Part shown: piece by piece, positions 26,128-34,589 of the stretch | How positions within the stretch are numbered: the stretch's first letter is position 1 | Layout of the letters: every line of letters begins with the position of its first letter | Translations under genes and position numbers: made by a program | Assembly (NCBI GenBank): GCA_934432885.1 | Contig: CAKRYY010000018.1 | Location: 1-56,631, forward strand | DNA from: an uncultured Lachnospiraceae bacterium | GTDB taxonomy: Bacteria; Bacillota; Clostridia; Lachnospirales; Lachnospiraceae | DNA: 56,631 bases | Reading direction: 5' to 3' | The notes under the pieces: generated by a model | What the model was told of the DNA's origin: nothing | The model's input: only the letters and a program-made list of their open reading frames with translations | Database searches by the model: none

Positions 26128-26968
26128 CCTTCTGCACCCCCAAATAAGCGTCAATTACGCGCTGATTATTCTGAATTTCTTCCGGTGTTCCCTCTGCAAT
26201 CAGCTTTCCAAAATCAAGCACATAGATTCTGTCAGAAATCTCCATAACCAAATCCATGTGATGCTCAATCATAAATACCGTCAGATGGAAGTCCTCTTTG
26301 ATTTTCTTGATGAAAGCTGTCAGCTCATCCGTTTCCTGCGGATTCATGCCCGCTGCAGGCTCATCTAAAAGCAGCAGCTCCGGCTTTGTCGCAAGCGCTC
26401 TTGCGATTTCCAGATGTCTTTGCTTTCCGTAAGGAAGCGCGCTCGCAATCTCGTCCTTTACATCCACAAGTCCCAGAATCGAGAGCAGATCCATCGTTTC
26501 TTCCCTGTTTTTCTGCTCTTCCTTATAATTCAGCCGGAAAGTGGCGGAAAGGAAATTTGCCTTGGAACGCATGTGCTTTGCAATCAATACGTTGTCAAAC
26601 ACCGTCAGGTTCTTAAAAAGCCTGATATTCTGGAAGGTTCTGGCAACGCCAAGCTTTGTGATTTTATCCGGCGTTAAGGATTTTACCATCGAATATTTAT
26701 CGAGGGTATCCACTTCGCCCAAATATTTCTTCCGCATTTTTCCATGCGGATAATTTGCTGAAATAATGGTGTCCTGAAACTGCACCTGTCCATTGGTCGG
26801 TGCATAAACACCGGTAATAACGTTAAACGCTGTCGTCTTTCCCGCACCATTCGGACCGATTAACGCGATGATTTCTCCTTCGTCTACATGGAGGGAAAGG
26901 TTATTGACAGCGACGACACCGCCGAACTGCATCGTAATGTCTCTGACAGATAAAACTTCCTTTGCCAT
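26120..26968 (-). CDS. livG: Branched-chain amino acid ABC transporter ATPase LivG
   Basis: LivG is the partner ATPase of LivF. The 282 residues contain Walker A GPNGAGKTT, a signature region ALPYGKQRHLEIARALAT and Walker B LLLLDEPAAGMNP, plus the LivG-type C-terminus (YVLDFGKLIAEGTPEEIQ). The internal segment around TFRLNYKEEQKNREE is a typical LivG insertion. GGGAGGTATGTAAG precedes the ATG, which starts one base after the livM stop. Confidence 0.95.
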   Translation of the reverse strand: MAKEVLSVRDITMQFGGVVAVNNLSLHVDEGEIIALIGPNGAGKTTAFNVITGVYAPTNGQVQFQDTIISANYPHGKMRKKYLGEVDTLDKYSMVKSLTPDKITKLGVARTFQNIRLFKNLTVFDNVLIAKHMRSKANFLSATFRLNYKEEQKNREETMDLLSILGLVDVKDEIASALPYGKQRHLEIARALATKPELLLLDEPAAGMNPQETDELTAFIKKIKEDFHLTVFMIEHHMDLVMEISDRIYVLDFGKLIAEGTPEEIQNNQRVIDAYLGVQKDE

Positions 26969-26969
26969 C

Positions 26970-28052
26970 TTACATACCTCCCTTCTTATTGGAAGGCCTA
27001 GTTACTTTTGCCTTAACCTTATGGCACCAGTTGTAAATGCCATCCCAGGAAAACTCCTTCTGTCCCATCAGACCCTTGCTGTAGAAGAGAACCAGCAGCA
27101 TCAGCAGGATGGAGAATACTACCATACGCAGACCGGAACGGAAAATAGGAATTTCCACACCCATAATGCTGAGCGGCTCGTCAAAGAATCTGAGCCATTC
27201 CAGGCCACCTGTAATAATAAAGGAAGCGATTACCGTTCCCGTTACGCTGCCCATACCGCCTAATACGATAATCAGCAGGAAATTGTAAGTCATTGTAAAA
27301 TAAAACTGCTTAGGGTCAACACTGGTCAGAAGTGCTGCATACAGACCGCCGCCAATCGCGGTAAAAAAGGAGCTGACCGCAAATGCCAGATTCTTGTGAA
27401 AGCTTAAATTGATACCCATTGCCTCGGCAGCAATATCATCCTCTCTGATTGCCTTAAATGCCCTTCCATAAGAGGAATTGATTAAGAGCAGCATAATTCC
27501 AATACAAAGCGCAGCCGCACCAAAGGGAACCCACATCGTCGTGATTCCCGGAATCCTGTTGATTCCCAAGGCACCATTTGTAATCGTCTGAAGCTGTGTA
27601 AATACGATACGGATAATTTCCGAAAAGCCCAGCGTTGCAATCGCCAGATAGTCGCTCTTTAAACGCAGAACCGGATAGCCAATCAGCAGAGAAAGCGCAG
27701 CCGCTACCAGACCGCCAAGTATCAGCGCTGCAACAAAGGGAAGCCGGATTGCCGCCAGCCAGGGCGCCATCGGCTCAATATAGAAAATGGAATCTATGTA
27801 CTCCGCAGGCACGGTAAAAATTGCAACACTGAAAGCGCCGATTGCCATAAAGCCCGCCTGTCCCAAGGAGAACAGTCCTGTAAAACCATTTACAAGGTTC
27901 ATGGATACGCTGATAATCGCGTAGATTGCCGCAAGGTTCAGCACCCTTTTTACGTATGCATTGCCTATGATATTGTTATCAAATAAGGCAATCAGCATAA
28001 CTATGATAAGAATTAAAATGCCTGTACAAATTCGTTTTGTCTTTTTACTCAT
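26970..28052 (-). CDS. livM: Branched-chain amino acid ABC transporter permease LivM
   Basis: LivM is the second membrane subunit of the LIV importer. About 360 residues form eight to ten membrane segments, with the family phrases VNGFTGLFSLGQAGFMAIGA and RLKSDYLAIATLGFSEIIRI. The ATG at 28052 (MSKKTKRICTG) has AAGGTG upstream and follows livH by four bases. The C-terminal basic tail (KVKATRPSNKKGG-like) is cytoplasmic. Confidence 0.94.
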   Translation of the reverse strand: MSKKTKRICTGILILIIVMLIALFDNNIIGNAYVKRVLNLAAIYAIISVSMNLVNGFTGLFSLGQAGFMAIGAFSVAIFTVPAEYIDSIFYIEPMAPWLAAIRLPFVAALILGGLVAAALSLLIGYPVLRLKSDYLAIATLGFSEIIRIVFTQLQTITNGALGINRIPGITTMWVPFGAAALCIGIMLLLINSSYGRAFKAIREDDIAAEAMGINLSFHKNLAFAVSSFFTAIGGGLYAALLTSVDPKQFYFTMTYNFLLIIVLGGMGSVTGTVIASFIITGGLEWLRFFDEPLSIMGVEIPIFRSGLRMVVFSILLMLLVLFYSKGLMGQKEFSWDGIYNWCHKVKAKVTRPSNKKGGM

Positions 28053-28056
28053 ATCA

Positions 28057-28950
28057 TCACACCTTATCCGTTGCCTTCTCTCCCAGCAGACCATTCGGTC
28101 TTACCAGAAGCATGACAATCAATACAACAAATGCAAACGCGTCCCTGTATCCGGTCAGTCCAGGGAAGAATGCAACCAGTAAAGTTTCACCAAGACCGAG
28201 GATAATGCCGCCAAGCACCGCACCCGGTATATTTCCGATACCGCCGAATACCGCTGCAACAAAGCACTTCAGTCCCGGCATAACGCCCATCAGCGGATAT
28301 ACAGAGGAATATTTTGCACCCCACAAAACGCTTCCAACAGCCGCCAGACCGGAGCCGATTGCAAACGTCGCCGCAATAACCTTATCAATCTTAATTCCCA
28401 TCAGTCTCGCCGTCTCAAAATCCTTTGAAACAGCACGCATCGCCATACCGGTCTTGGTATGGCCAACCAGTGCCATCAAACCGATCAGGATAAGAATTAC
28501 CAGAATCGGCGCGATAATCGTAACGACCTGGAATGAAATGTTCCCAACCTGAATAACAGCAGTCAGCCAGGGAATATCCGGGTATCCCTTCGGTACACCG
28601 GTAAATAAATATACTGCAAGATTTTCAAGTAAATAGGATGCGCCGATTGCAGAAATCATAATTGACATTCTCGGCGCGTTTCGTAACGGCTTATAAGCGG
28701 ACCGTTCCAAAAGCATACCAAGGATAATCGTAAGTATGATAATTAACGGCAGTGCAATCCACACCGGCATCCCAAAGTCTACCATTGCAAAAATCATAAA
28801 ATACGACGCCATCATAAAAATATCGCCGTGTGCAAAGTTAATCAGTAATAAAATACCGTAAACCATAGTATAGCCGATGGCAATTAGTGCATACAGACTG
28901 CCTACGGAAATACCGTTCAGCAGATGCTGCAGAAAAATGTCCATGCTCAT
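28057..28950 (-). CDS. livH: Branched-chain amino acid ABC transporter permease LivH
   Basis: LivH is the first permease of the LIV importer, 297 residues with about eight membrane segments. Characteristic stretches are LLNGISVGSLYALIAIGYTM, LLINFAHGDIFMMASYF and AAVFGGIGNIPGAVLGG. GGAGGGAAATAGC precedes the ATG at 28950; the longer frame to 28998 has no ribosome site. A 16-bp hairpin lies in the 211-base gap that separates it from livJ. Confidence 0.94.
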   Translation of the reverse strand: MSMDIFLQHLLNGISVGSLYALIAIGYTMVYGILLLINFAHGDIFMMASYFMIFAMVDFGMPVWIALPLIIILTIILGMLLERSAYKPLRNAPRMSIMISAIGASYLLENLAVYLFTGVPKGYPDIPWLTAVIQVGNISFQVVTIIAPILVILILIGLMALVGHTKTGMAMRAVSKDFETARLMGIKIDKVIAATFAIGSGLAAVGSVLWGAKYSSVYPLMGVMPGLKCFVAAVFGGIGNIPGAVLGGIILGLGETLLVAFFPGLTGYRDAFAFVVLIVMLLVRPNGLLGEKATDKV

Positions 28951-29106
28951 GCTATTTCCCTCCATTGATAACATTTGTGTCTCTATCCTTCGTGGCATCT
29001 GCCAAATGCCCGTAGTCCTACAGACGCTTGGCGGACGCCCGCGAAACAGCTCTTATCCAAAGCCTGCATCGTTTCCGCCTGCCTGATAGAAACGTTTTTA
29101 TACAAG

Positions 29107-29140
29107 GGAGAAAGAATCCGACTTGTCGGATTCTTTCTCC
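29107..29140 (-). terminator. Strong hairpin between livJ and livH
   Basis: GGAGAAAGAATCCGAC (29107-29122) pairs perfectly with GTCGGATTCTTTCTCC (29125-29140), leaving two bases between the arms. No U-run follows on the minus strand. It probably reduces readthrough or protects the livJ message, giving more binding protein than permease. The rest of 28951-29161 shows nothing recognisable. Confidence 0.6.
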
Positions 29141-29161
29141 TGCAGGATTCATTTCCTGTTT

Positions 29162-30340
29162 TTATTCTGCAACTGTTACAGTATCCAGATACTTGAAGGT
29201 ACCGTTCTCAACAACCTTAACAATCGCTACATCCTTCTGAGCATCTCCGTTTTCATCAAAGGTAATGGCACCAGTTACGCCAACGAAGTCAGATGTATCG
29301 GCAATCGCCTGACGGATTGCATCGCCGTCTGTAGAGCCTGCTCTTTCAATCGCATCCAGCACTACGCAGTAAGCATCATAGCCAAGTGCGGAAACTGCAG
29401 GGATAATTGCGTTTTCATCACCAAGATATTTCTTGAAGCCCGGTACGAATTTCTTTGCTTCATCAGAAGCGCTCGCATCGTTCTCATCATAGAAGGTAGA
29501 AAGTACAACACCCTCTGCTGCTTCACCGGCTACATCAATGATTGCTTCATTTTCCCATGTATCACCACCGCAGATTAAGGAGTTGATACCAAGCGCTCTT
29601 GCCTGCTTAATAAATGCGCCTGCTACGGTAATGGATGACGGTGCAAAGATAACCTCTGCATCAGCTGCCTTAATATTTGTCAAGATAGAGTTGTAATCAG
29701 AATCGTTTGTCTGGATAACACCCTCGGAAACAATCGTTCCGCCTGCCTTCTCAAAGGAAGCCTTAAAGAAGTTTGCAAGACCTGTGGAATAGTCATCGCC
29801 GTTCTGATATACGATTGCCGCTTTGGTAAAGCCCTGCTGTGTGCAATAGTTTGCCATTACAGTACCCTGGAACGGGTCAAGGAAGCAGGTACGGAAATAG
29901 TAATCATTTCCCTGTGTTACCATCGGGTTTGTACAGGAGCAGCCCATCGCCGGTACGCCTGCATTTTTGAAAATATCGCCTGCTGCAATAGAAACGCCGG
30001 AACCATAGGAACCGATTACTGCTACAACGCCTTCCTGCTCTACCAGACGGGTTGCTGCTGTTGTTGCTTCGCCCTTATCGGACTTGTTATCTACAACGAC
30101 AAGCTCAACCTTTTTGCCAAGCACCTCAGGATATACTTCATTTGCATACTTGATACCATCAACCTCCTGAGAACCGCCGCCGCCATTCTCACCTGTCAGT
30201 GGTTCAAAAACGCCGATTTTGATGACGTCGCCTGAGCCGCCGCTCGAAGCTGCCTCACCGCCGGAAGCACTTCCGCAGCCTGCCAGCATGGACGCTGCCA
30301 TAGCTGCTGTCAACATTACTGCCATAAATTTTCTTTTCAT
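29162..30340 (-). CDS. livJ: Branched-chain amino acid-binding lipoprotein
   Basis: This 392-residue surface lipoprotein binds leucine, isoleucine or valine for the LivHMGF transporter. The signal peptide ends MLAGC with Cys22 as anchor, followed by a Gly/Ser linker. The binding domain starts IKIGVFEPLTGENGGGGSQE and includes VAVIGSYGSGVSIAAGDIFK and NDYYFRTCFLDPFQGTVMANY, typical of the LivJ/LivK family. CAGGAGGATGATTT precedes the ATG. The upstream leader has a promoter-terminator arrangement described separately. Confidence 0.94.
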   Translation of the reverse strand: MKRKFMAVMLTAAMAASMLAGCGSASGGEAASSGGSGDVIKIGVFEPLTGENGGGGSQEVDGIKYANEVYPEVLGKKVELVVVDNKSDKGEATTAATRLVEQEGVVAVIGSYGSGVSIAAGDIFKNAGVPAMGCSCTNPMVTQGNDYYFRTCFLDPFQGTVMANYCTQQGFTKAAIVYQNGDDYSTGLANFFKASFEKAGGTIVSEGVIQTNDSDYNSILTNIKAADAEVIFAPSSITVAGAFIKQARALGINSLICGGDTWENEAIIDVAGEAAEGVVLSTFYDENDASASDEAKKFVPGFKKYLGDENAIIPAVSALGYDAYCVVLDAIERAGSTDGDAIRQAIADTSDFVGVTGAITFDENGDAQKDVAIVKVVENGTFKYLDTVTVAE

Positions 30341-30404
30341 AAATCATCCTCCTGACTCTTTGTCCGTACACGAAAGACATTTGTCTTTTTGTTTGACACT
30401 CCCC

Positions 30405-30433
30405 AGTTTACCGCAGTACAGCAATAAACGCAA
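30405..30433 (-). promoter_or_regulatory. Proximal promoter candidate for livJ
   Basis: TTGCGT (30433-30428), a 17-base spacer and TAAACT (30410-30405) on the minus strand lie just downstream of the leader terminator and 65 bases before livJ. The match is fair. Confidence 0.4.
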
Positions 30434-30453
30434 GGTTTTTTTTCCTATTGTAC

Positions 30454-30488
30454 AAAAAAAGTCCGGACAGCATTTACCTGTCCGGACT
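30454..30488 (-). terminator. Intrinsic terminator upstream of livJ
   Basis: AGTCCGGACAG (30460-30470) and CTGTCCGGACT (30478-30488) form a perfect 11-bp stem with a 7-base loop, followed on the minus strand by seven T. It lies 73 bases after spmB but also immediately downstream of the promoter at 30511-30539, so it can act as the spmB terminator or as a leader attenuator for liv. Confidence 0.9.
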
Positions 30489-30510
30489 CCTTCGTCCTCT
30501 GTTGTCATGT

Positions 30511-30539
30511 ATCATATAGCGCATCCAGACATTTGTCAA
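30511..30539 (-). promoter_or_regulatory. Near-consensus promoter placed before the liv leader terminator
   Basis: TTGACA (30539-30534), a 17-base spacer and TATGAT (30516-30511) on the minus strand. The expected start near 30504 is only about 16 bases before the terminator stem, so most transcripts should end after about 50 bases unless termination is relieved. Confidence 0.75.
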
Positions 30540-30560
30540 GCATTTCTTTCCAATTTTTTC

Positions 30561-31094
30561 TTAACGCACCATGCCAGATGCAATTACAACACTTGCCGCC
30601 ATGCCTGCAAAGGTGCATAAAAGCGCCCCTGAAAGCGTAAACCGCGTCCTGGTCACCTTCGCTGCCAGGAAATAGACTGACATCGTATAAAATACAGTTT
30701 CTGTGCAGCTCATCATAATAGAAGTTATCAGACCAATGTACGAATCTGTCCCATAGCGTTTAAAAATATCCAGCACCAGCCCTGTCGCCGCAGAGGAGGA
30801 AAACATCTTGATAACGCTGACCGGAATCAGCTCAGAGGGAAAGCCAAAGCGCTCTGTAACGCCGCCTGTCAGCTTGCCAATCAGCTCTAAAAAGCCGGAT
30901 GCGCGCAGGATTCCTACCGCTGTCATCAGCCCTATCAGAGTCGGCATAATCTGGATAACCACCTCAAAGCCATCCTTTGCACCTTTAATGAAGTTTTCAT
31001 AGATATTGGTCCGCATCAGCAGACCTTCCGCCACAATATAAAAGATAATCAACGGAATTATGATATTAGAAAGATTTGATAATACAGAAAGCAT
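30561..31094 (-). CDS. spmB: Spore maturation protein B
   Basis: SpmB is a 177-residue membrane protein needed with SpmA for spore core dehydration in Bacillus. It is a nucleoside-recognition (Gate) domain protein with several membrane segments; IIIPLIIFYIVAEGLLMRTN, KDGFEVVIQIMPTLIGLMTAVGILRASG and SSSAATGLVLDIFKRYGTDS are typical. The ATG is directly preceded by the U-run of a hairpin, and the only ribosome-like sequence (GGAA) lies at the end of that stem. A lipoprotein gene separates it from spmA. It supports a spore-forming host. Confidence 0.93.
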   Translation of the reverse strand: MLSVLSNLSNIIIPLIIFYIVAEGLLMRTNIYENFIKGAKDGFEVVIQIMPTLIGLMTAVGILRASGFLELIGKLTGGVTERFGFPSELIPVSVIKMFSSSAATGLVLDIFKRYGTDSYIGLITSIMMSCTETVFYTMSVYFLAAKVTRTRFTLSGALLCTFAGMAASVVIASGMVR

Positions 31095-31146
31095 AAAAAA
31101 TTCCGGACAGTTGCTTTTTACATATATATGCGCTCCTGCCCGGAAT
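31094..31146 (-). terminator. Hairpin with U-run abutting the spmB start codon
   Basis: ATTCCGGACAG (31100-31110) and CTGCCCGGAAT (31136-31146) form a stem with one mismatch and a 25-base loop, followed on the minus strand by TTTTTT that runs into the spmB ATG. It looks like a terminator after the DUF3048 gene, yet it also buries the GGAA in front of spmB. Confidence 0.7.
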
Positions 31147-31162
31147 TAGAAATTCATTATAT

Positions 31163-32272
31163 TTACTTGATTGTCATGCTGTTCCAGCCATCATCCGGAA
31201 CTAAGGTAACGTATGTTTTTCCGGTATTGATTTCGATTTCGTTTCCGTCCTTGTCAAAATAACGTGTCGGCTCGGTATCTCCTGTCTTTGCCCAGGTAAT
31301 CGGAATTGCCTTTCCATTGGTTACATAGTAGCCATCTCTGCCTGTATCGATGCAGTTATAGATCAGATAACCGTTTTCATCATACTGATGGAAGGTACAG
31401 TTCTGAATCAGCACATTTTTGAAGCTCAGAACTTCATTGTTATTGCCTGCGTCAACATGCGCACTGCCATACTCATAGTAATCGTAGGTCTGTGTATCCT
31501 CATTATATTTCAATGTGGATTTGTTATGTTTAAACGGAAGGGAAATTTCCGTTGCGCTGATAGAGCCGTCTGCATCTGCAAGCGTCACTTCAGACTCTGC
31601 AAATTTGTAATGTGCGCCCGGATAGAAGTCATTATACTCTTTGGAATACTTGGAAGCGTCAAACTTCTGATCCAGATTTCCAGTACAGATATACTCGGTA
31701 AACTCTCTTGCTTTTCCATTGTTTACTCTGTCAAAACCGCCGCTGAAATGTGCCGCATAGTCATTTGCAAGATACGGGTCAATGTAGAACGGACCTCCAT
31801 CATGGCAGAGCACTGCATTCCACTCTGCAGCAAGCAGGATATTAGTCGGTCTCGTGCTTCGGATACTTCCGAGCTGCTCAATCTTTTCCCAATCCTTTAC
31901 AAGTACCATAAGACGGGTAATTCTGTCATTTTTGGTGCTGTTCATGATTTCATATACAACGTCTGCATCACTGAGTCCATAATGCGGAAGCGCTGTCTTC
32001 TCATTGTCCACCATCGCTGCAATCGGACGCTGATTCTTAAGGCTCTCATCAATCCACTCGTTGGTAAGCTCGCTGCGGTACATACCGTCGTGGTTTTCCT
32101 CTACGACCTCTGTCTCCTCGGTCTCTTCCTCTTCTATCTGCGCCTCTACCGTTTCCTCTTTAATATCATCCAGCATGGATGCGCTCTCTTCTTCTGCCTT
32201 TTTGCCGCAGCCGCCAAGCATGAGCGCAGCAAACAGCATGGAAGTTAAAAGCAATACTGATTTTCTTTTCAT
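31163..32272 (-). CDS. DUF3048 (YerB-like) lipoprotein
   Basis: This 369-residue lipoprotein has a signal peptide ending LMLGGC (Cys22), an acidic low-complexity linker (EETVEAQIEEEETEETEVV, about residues 35-55), and the DUF3048 domains. Typical phrases are PIAAMVDNEKTALPHYGLSD, LGSIRSTRPTNILLAAEWNA and CHDGG, with a C-terminal GNEIEINTGKTYVTLVPDD. B. subtilis YerB belongs here and its function is not established. AAAGGAATTTGGTGAACGA precedes the ATG. Its own promoter at 32328-32356 separates its expression from spmA. Confidence 0.9.
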   Translation of the reverse strand: MKRKSVLLLTSMLFAALMLGGCGKKAEEESASMLDDIKEETVEAQIEEEETEETEVVEENHDGMYRSELTNEWIDESLKNQRPIAAMVDNEKTALPHYGLSDADVVYEIMNSTKNDRITRLMVLVKDWEKIEQLGSIRSTRPTNILLAAEWNAVLCHDGGPFYIDPYLANDYAAHFSGGFDRVNNGKAREFTEYICTGNLDQKFDASKYSKEYNDFYPGAHYKFAESEVTLADADGSISATEISLPFKHNKSTLKYNEDTQTYDYYEYGSAHVDAGNNNEVLSFKNVLIQNCTFHQYDENGYLIYNCIDTGRDGYYVTNGKAIPITWAKTGDTEPTRYFDKDGNEIEINTGKTYVTLVPDDGWNSMTIK

Positions 32273-32327
32273 TCGTTCACCAAATTCCTTTCCATTGTTC
32301 CTTATTTGGGCTAAAAGCCCTACCCCT

Positions 32328-32356
32328 ACTATACTACAAGTTTGTATTTCGTCCAA
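32328..32356 (-). promoter_or_regulatory. Promoter of the DUF3048 lipoprotein gene
   Basis: TTGGAC (32356-32351), a 17-base spacer and TATAGT (32333-32328) on the minus strand, about 55 bases before the start codon. The leader contains a small GGGCTTTTAGCCC hairpin. Confidence 0.7.
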
Positions 32357-32377
32357 CTAAATTTTGCGTAAAAATCC

Positions 32378-32995
32378 TTAAGTTTTTCTTACCATTTTAT
32401 CCTTAATTTTACAGTAAACCACCGCCGTAAGGGTGCTGACCGCCGTTGCAAGGATAGCCGGCGCAATGATAACCGCCGGATTTGCACTTCCATACTGACT
32501 CCGGTAGGCAATCATATTTACCGGAATGAGCTGCAGGGAAGAAATATTCAAAATCAGGAAAATACACATCTCCTTACTTGCCGTACGCTTCCTTCCCATC
32601 TCCAGATACTGCGGATTACCCCGCTGCGCCTCCAGCTCCGCCAGAGCTTCCATTGCCTTAAGTCCGGCAGGCGTGCATGCCCACCCAAGCCCTAGTACAT
32701 TTGCAATGATATTGGTAGAAATATACTTCCGCGCAGGATGTTCCTTTGGGATTTCCGGGAACAGAAAAGACACAAAAGGACTGATTGCCCTTGTCCATTT
32801 GTCAATCAGTCCTGCTTTTTCTGCAATTTCCATCAGTCCCATCCACAGCGCCATCACGCCAATCATCGTAATGCAAAGAGTAACAGCCTCTCTGGAGGAA
32901 TCAAGCGCGGCAGCCGTAACTGCATCCATCCTTCCGGTCAGAGAACCGTAAAGGATTCCTATGACAATCATGCCGCCCCAAATATAATTCAGCAT
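32378..32995 (-). CDS. spmA: Spore maturation protein A
   Basis: SpmA is the 205-residue partner of SpmB and is also a membrane protein of the nucleoside-recognition family. MLNYIWGGMIVIGILYGSLTGRMD at the N-terminus (given here in two overlapping parts: MLNYIWGGMIVIGILYG and SLTGRMD) and STNIIANVLGLGWACTPAGL are characteristic. The ATG at 32995 matches family starts; an in-frame GTG at 33001 after AGGATATGT is an alternative. It lies 57 bases after the amino acid transporter ATPase gene, with only a weak hairpin between. Confidence 0.93.
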   Translation of the reverse strand: MLNYIWGGMIVIGILYGSLTGRMDAVTAAALDSSREAVTLCITMIGVMALWMGLMEIAEKAGLIDKWTRAISPFVSFLFPEIPKEHPARKYISTNIIANVLGLGWACTPAGLKAMEALAELEAQRGNPQYLEMGRKRTASKEMCIFLILNISSLQLIPVNMIAYRSQYGSANPAVIIAPAILATAVSTLTAVVYCKIKDKMVRKT

Positions 32996-33034
32996 CTGCA
33001 CACATATCCTGTTTTTTTCAGTATATGCTGTATC

Positions 33035-33051
33035 ATGAATCGCTGATTCAT
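33035..33051. repeat. Short perfect hairpin after the amino acid ABC ATPase gene
   Basis: ATGAATC and GATTCAT pair around GCT immediately after the ATPase stop. There is no U-run, so it is at most a weak terminator or a chance palindrome. Confidence 0.35.
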
Positions 33052-33052
33052 C

Positions 33053-33796
33053 TTATAGGATTTTTGATAAGAATTCCTGTAATCTTGGATGCTTCGGATT
33101 TTCAAAAAATTCATTCGGGGTATTTTCCTCTTTGATTACGCCCTCGTCCACAAACAGCACTCTGGTGCCGACTTCCTTGGCAAAGCCCATTTCATGTGTA
33201 ACAATAACCATCGTCATGCCTTCCTTCGCCAAATCTGTCATTACATTCAAAACCTCGCCGACCATCTCCGGGTCAAGCGCTGAGGTCGGCTCATCAAAAA
33301 GCATAACCTCCGGGTGCATGGCAAGGGAACGTACAATCGCGATTCTCTGCTTCTGTCCGCCGGAAAGCTGCGCAGGATAAGCATTCTCCTTTTCTTCAAG
33401 CCCTACCCGCTTCAGCAGCGCGCGCGCTTCTGCCTCCGCCTCTGCCTGCGGCTTATGCAGCAGCTTGATTGGCGCAAGCGTCAGATTTTCCAGAATGGTC
33501 TTATGCGGGAACAGATTGAAATGCTGGAACACCATTCCAATCTTCTGTCTGTATTTGTTAATATCCGTTTTTTTGTCGGTAATATTTCTGCCCTCAAAGG
33601 AAATCGTCCCGCTCGTAGGCGTCTCCAACAGGTTCAGAGAACGTAAAAATGTCGATTTTCCAGAGCCGGAAGGTCCGACAATGACAACGACCTCGCCGCT
33701 CTTAATCTCCGTACTGATATGATCCAGTACAAGGTTGCTGCCAAACGCCTTGCATAAATTGTCTATCTGAAATAAAACCTCTCCCTTAACGCTCAC
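33053..33796 (-). CDS. Polar amino acid ABC transporter ATPase (GlnQ/HisP type)
   Basis: This 247-residue ATPase drives the amino acid importer encoded by the next two genes upstream. Walker A is GPSGSGKST, the signature [19 protein letters not shown] and Walker [16 protein letters not shown]; the [17 protein letters not shown] Q-loop region ([19 protein letters not shown]) is typical of GlnQ. The start is GTG, overlapping the permease gene by 11 bases, with GAGGAGG about 10 bases before. The amino acid transported cannot be read from the sequence. Confidence 0.93.
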   Translation of the reverse strand: MSVKGEVLFQIDNLCKAFGSNLVLDHISTEIKSGEVVVIVGPSGSGKSTFLRSLNLLETPTSGTISFEGRNITDKKTDINKYRQKIGMVFQHFNLFPHKTILENLTLAPIKLLHKPQAEAEAEARALLKRVGLEEKENAYPAQLSGGQKQRIAIVRSLAMHPEVMLFDEPTSALDPEMVGEVLNVMTDLAKEGMTMVIVTHEMGFAKEVGTRVLFVDEGVIKEENTPNEFFENPKHPRLQEFLSKIL

Positions 33797-34475
33797 TTGT
33801 ACGCAGCCTCCTCTCCAGTTTTCCTACCAGCCATGAAAGTGCGATTACCATGACCAGATAAATCAGTGCAACGGCAATCAGCGGCATAAATGCTTCATAG
33901 GTACGGCTTCGGATAATATCGCCGCCCCTTGTCAGATCCATCATGCCAATATAACCGCAGACAGAAGTCTCCTTTAACAGGACGATAAATTCATTTGCCA
34001 GTGCAGGAAGCACATTTTTAAATGCCTGTGGCATAATAATATACCACATCGTCTGCGCATAGCTGAAGCCAAGGCTCCTGCCCGCCTCAAGCTGTCCGGG
34101 GTCGATGGACATGATACCGGAGCGGACAATCTCCGCCACATAAGCGCCCGAGTTGATACCAAATGCCAGCGTGGCGACTACAATCTTATTCATATTGTAT
34201 TTACCGAATACGACATAGCACATAATCATGAGCTGTACCATCATCGGCGTTCCGCGGATTACGGTAAGATATACCTTGCAGACCGCATTGGCTATCTTTG
34301 CACGCCCCGTCTTTTCATAGGTGGAACGTATGATGGCAACCAGAAAGCCGAGCACAATGCCGAGCAGCACCGCCAGAAATGTAATAATCAGCGTGTTGCC
34401 AAGTCCCTTTACCAGATACATATATCTGTCTTCTTTGATGAAGTTGGTATAAAACCGTAATTTAAAATCCTCCAC
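33786..34475 (-). CDS. Polar amino acid ABC transporter permease (GlnP/HisM type)
   Basis: This permease has about five membrane segments and the EAA-like loop [20 protein letters not shown] with [35 protein letters not shown] at the N-terminus is characteristic of the family (written here as an overlapping 20-residue region starting [11 protein letters not shown]). I prefer the GTG at 34475, which has AAAGGAACAGGAAAC before it; the frame is open to 34520, where ATGs at 34508 and 34520 sit against the terminator without a ribosome site. The single permease gene suggests a homodimer. Confidence 0.9.
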   Translation of the reverse strand: MEDFKLRFYTNFIKEDRYMYLVKGLGNTLIITFLAVLLGIVLGFLVAIIRSTYEKTGRAKIANAVCKVYLTVIRGTPMMVQLMIMCYVVFGKYNMNKIVVATLAFGINSGAYVAEIVRSGIMSIDPGQLEAGRSLGFSYAQTMWYIIMPQAFKNVLPALANEFIVLLKETSVCGYIGMMDLTRGGDIIRSRTYEAFMPLIAVALIYLVMVIALSWLVGKLERRLRTSER

Positions 34476-34523
34476 GTTTCCTGTTCCTTTCTCTTTGGAC
34501 AATTCCATAAATCGGCACACTCA

Positions 34524-34554
34524 CAAAAACGGACCGTTACAACGTAACAGTCCG
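34524..34554 (-). terminator. Terminator between amino acid-binding protein and permease genes
   Basis: CGGACCGTTAC (34530-34540) and GTAACAGTCCG (34544-34554) pair with one mismatch and a 3-base loop, followed by TTTTTG on the minus strand. It should favour expression of the binding protein over the permease and ATPase. Confidence 0.8.
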
Positions 34555-34589
34555 CTTTGCCTGTAACTTATTTTATTATAATCGACAAA

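Noticed and set aside
28951..29161. Possible riboswitch or T-box in the livJ-livH gap
   Set aside because: Apart from the 16-bp hairpin I see no T-box sequence or known aptamer elements.
31388..32248. Plus-strand open frame of 286 codons opposite the DUF3048 gene
   Set aside because: No start signal, and the minus strand has a signal peptide, domain motifs and a promoter.
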